The position numbers and the translations under genes are program-made. A stretch of DNA of 64,000 nucleotides from assembly GCA_019749805.1 (NCBI GenBank), contig JAIEPH010000045.1, forward strand, positions 24,113 through 88,112, written 5' to 3'. The notes beneath the pieces were generated by a model, which saw only the letters and a list, made by a program, of their open reading frames with translations, did no database searches and was not told where the DNA came from. Numbering within the stretch: position 1 is the stretch's first letter; each line of letters starts with the position of its first letter. Of this stretch, positions 63,201-64,000 are shown in pieces. Origin of the DNA: Mycobacteriaceae bacterium (GTDB lineage: Bacteria > Actinomycetota > Actinomycetes > Mycobacteriales > Mycobacteriaceae).

Positions 63201-63757
63201 TGGTTGTTGACGAACCGGCGTTGGACTGGGCATTGGTCTACTCCATATCGGTTGAGTGCGGCCCACGGGCGGCCCTGACCGTCGAACAGTCTTCTGGTCG
63301 GTAGGCCCGCATCCACGCTTCGCACCTCGCGGAGATGCACGTCGGTGCGCCTCGCCGGCAGCGACACCTGAGAGCGCGCAACTCGACCGTTGGTCGAATC
63401 CCTCGGCGCCGATCGGTTACCGACAGCCTTTTTTTATGAACCCGGCAGCGCACAGGGGCACGGGTCCATCCTTGACGACGGCATAAAACGCGAGAAGATA
63501 ACAATGGCCACTGCTTCTGTGAGCCGGTGTTCTCTACGGATACGGTGCATACGTCTTTCAGTAGTACCTCCTTCGTTGTGTCGCACGATAGTTGGAAGGT
63601 GGCCGCGTGCGGGAGCAGCTATGCCCTTTTGGACTGCTTGGAAGTGGCTTTCGCCCTCTTGAATTCGTACATTGGTAAACCGGCACAACGACTCCAGCGC
63701 GACGCGTCTGCAAACCATCTCGTGCCGTCGAAAACAGTGCTGACTAGATGTACTGAG
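63201..63757. other. Region without a recognisable gene
   Basis: Lower-GC sequence with no family-like frames. Confidence 0.4.
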
Positions 63758-63957
63758 TCATGAGGTTGGTGTCAGTCGGCTGATCGGTGGGAGGCCGCCG
63801 AGTGCGCTGTGACGTCGTTGAGTGTTGTAGTAGTCGAGCCAGGGGGCAAGGGCTGCGGCGCGTTGGCTGTTGGAGGTGAAGACGCGTTTGTAGGCGCATT
63901 CGGTCTGCAGGGTCCGGTTGAGGCGTTCGATGCTCCTATGTTTGTCAAGCCGCGTTC
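63758..63957 (-). mobile_element. 3' end of an IS481-type transposase gene
   Basis: The minus strand reads SIERLNRTLQTE, then YKRVFTSNSQRAAALAPWL and YYNTQRRHSALGGLPPISRL before a stop at 63758. This is the C-terminal end of the DDE integrase domain of IS481-type elements. The sequence before SIERLN does not continue the family pattern, so the element is cut near 63957. Confidence 0.85.
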
Positions 63958-64000
63958 GAGTTGGCTTTGTCGGCGAGTGAGTCTGTCTGGGCGCGTGGGA

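Noticed and set aside
63400..63760. Lower-GC frames before the transposase end
   Set aside because: No family resemblance and no start signals; probably noncoding remnant.
1..64000. tRNA, rRNA and CRISPR arrays
   Set aside because: No tRNA-like cloverleaf ends, rRNA segments or regular spaced repeats were seen on reading; small RNAs cannot be excluded without computation.

Overview
The window is high-GC actinobacterial DNA. Several genes point to a Mycobacterium: an MPT63-like secreted antigen, a hemophore-type haem-binding protein, a Tat-exported amidase with LGFP repeats, CysA-type sulfurtransferase, CsoR, and promoters that look leaderless. Most of the content is metal handling, thiol redox and stress. 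With duplicated and broken genes and an IS481-type transposase end at the right edge, it reads as an accessory island or plasmid segment rather than core chromosome.

Layout. 0-6.3 kb: TetR fragment, divergent membrane protein, a second lgt, Tat amidase, DUF302 protein and a BlaI-type repressor with a frameshift. 6.7-18.5 kb: CopC/CopD-like protein, methyltransferase, His-rich-domain membrane protein, TlpA/CcdA thiol pair, small DUF2933-like protein with an ABC exporter, Gfo/Idh/MocA oxidoreductase and a beta-propeller lipoprotein. 18.7-26.7 kb: HAD-GH65 fusion, UbiB-type kinase, nitrilase-Nudix fusion and hemophore. 27.4-38.4 kb (minus strand): methyltransferase, copper ATPase, CopZ, CsoR, stress protein, phosphoketolase, an unusual CPD-motif P-type ATPase and an MFS exporter. 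38.4-48.9 kb: small metal-type proteins, sulfurtransferase with PAP2 genes, ruins of a P-type ATPase, universal stress protein, PNPOx-like protein and a ctaD fragment. 49.0-57.2 kb: one operon encoding the membrane arm of a Complex I-like assembly (nuoA, a NuoB/NuoD-like His-rich fusion, nuoH, J, K, L, M, N) with no NADH or Fe-S subunits. 57.3-61.2 kb: Met-rich MPT63-like protein, CopZ, YHS protein, second CsoR, DUF326 copper-storage protein, rhodanese lipoprotein and a 51-residue Cys peptide. 61.8-63.2 kb: a shortened, decayed copy of the left end.

Three regulatory signatures tie the window together. A 17-bp dyad of the form TACK-N9-MGTA (BlaI/CopY-like) recurs at about 14 places, mostly upstream of genes. 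A CsoR/RicR-like dyad (ATACCC..GGGGTAT) lies upstream of csoR-copZ-copA, the Complex I-like operon, the second copZ and the Cys peptide. DosR-like boxes accompany the DUF2933-like genes. The simplest picture is an island responding to copper and to redox or hypoxic stress: cytosolic copper buffering and export, extracytoplasmic thiol repair, and a membrane cation-translocating complex of unknown partner placed under apparent copper control. At least six otherwise convincing genes carry a single-base frameshift, so either decay is under way or the assembly contains indel errors.
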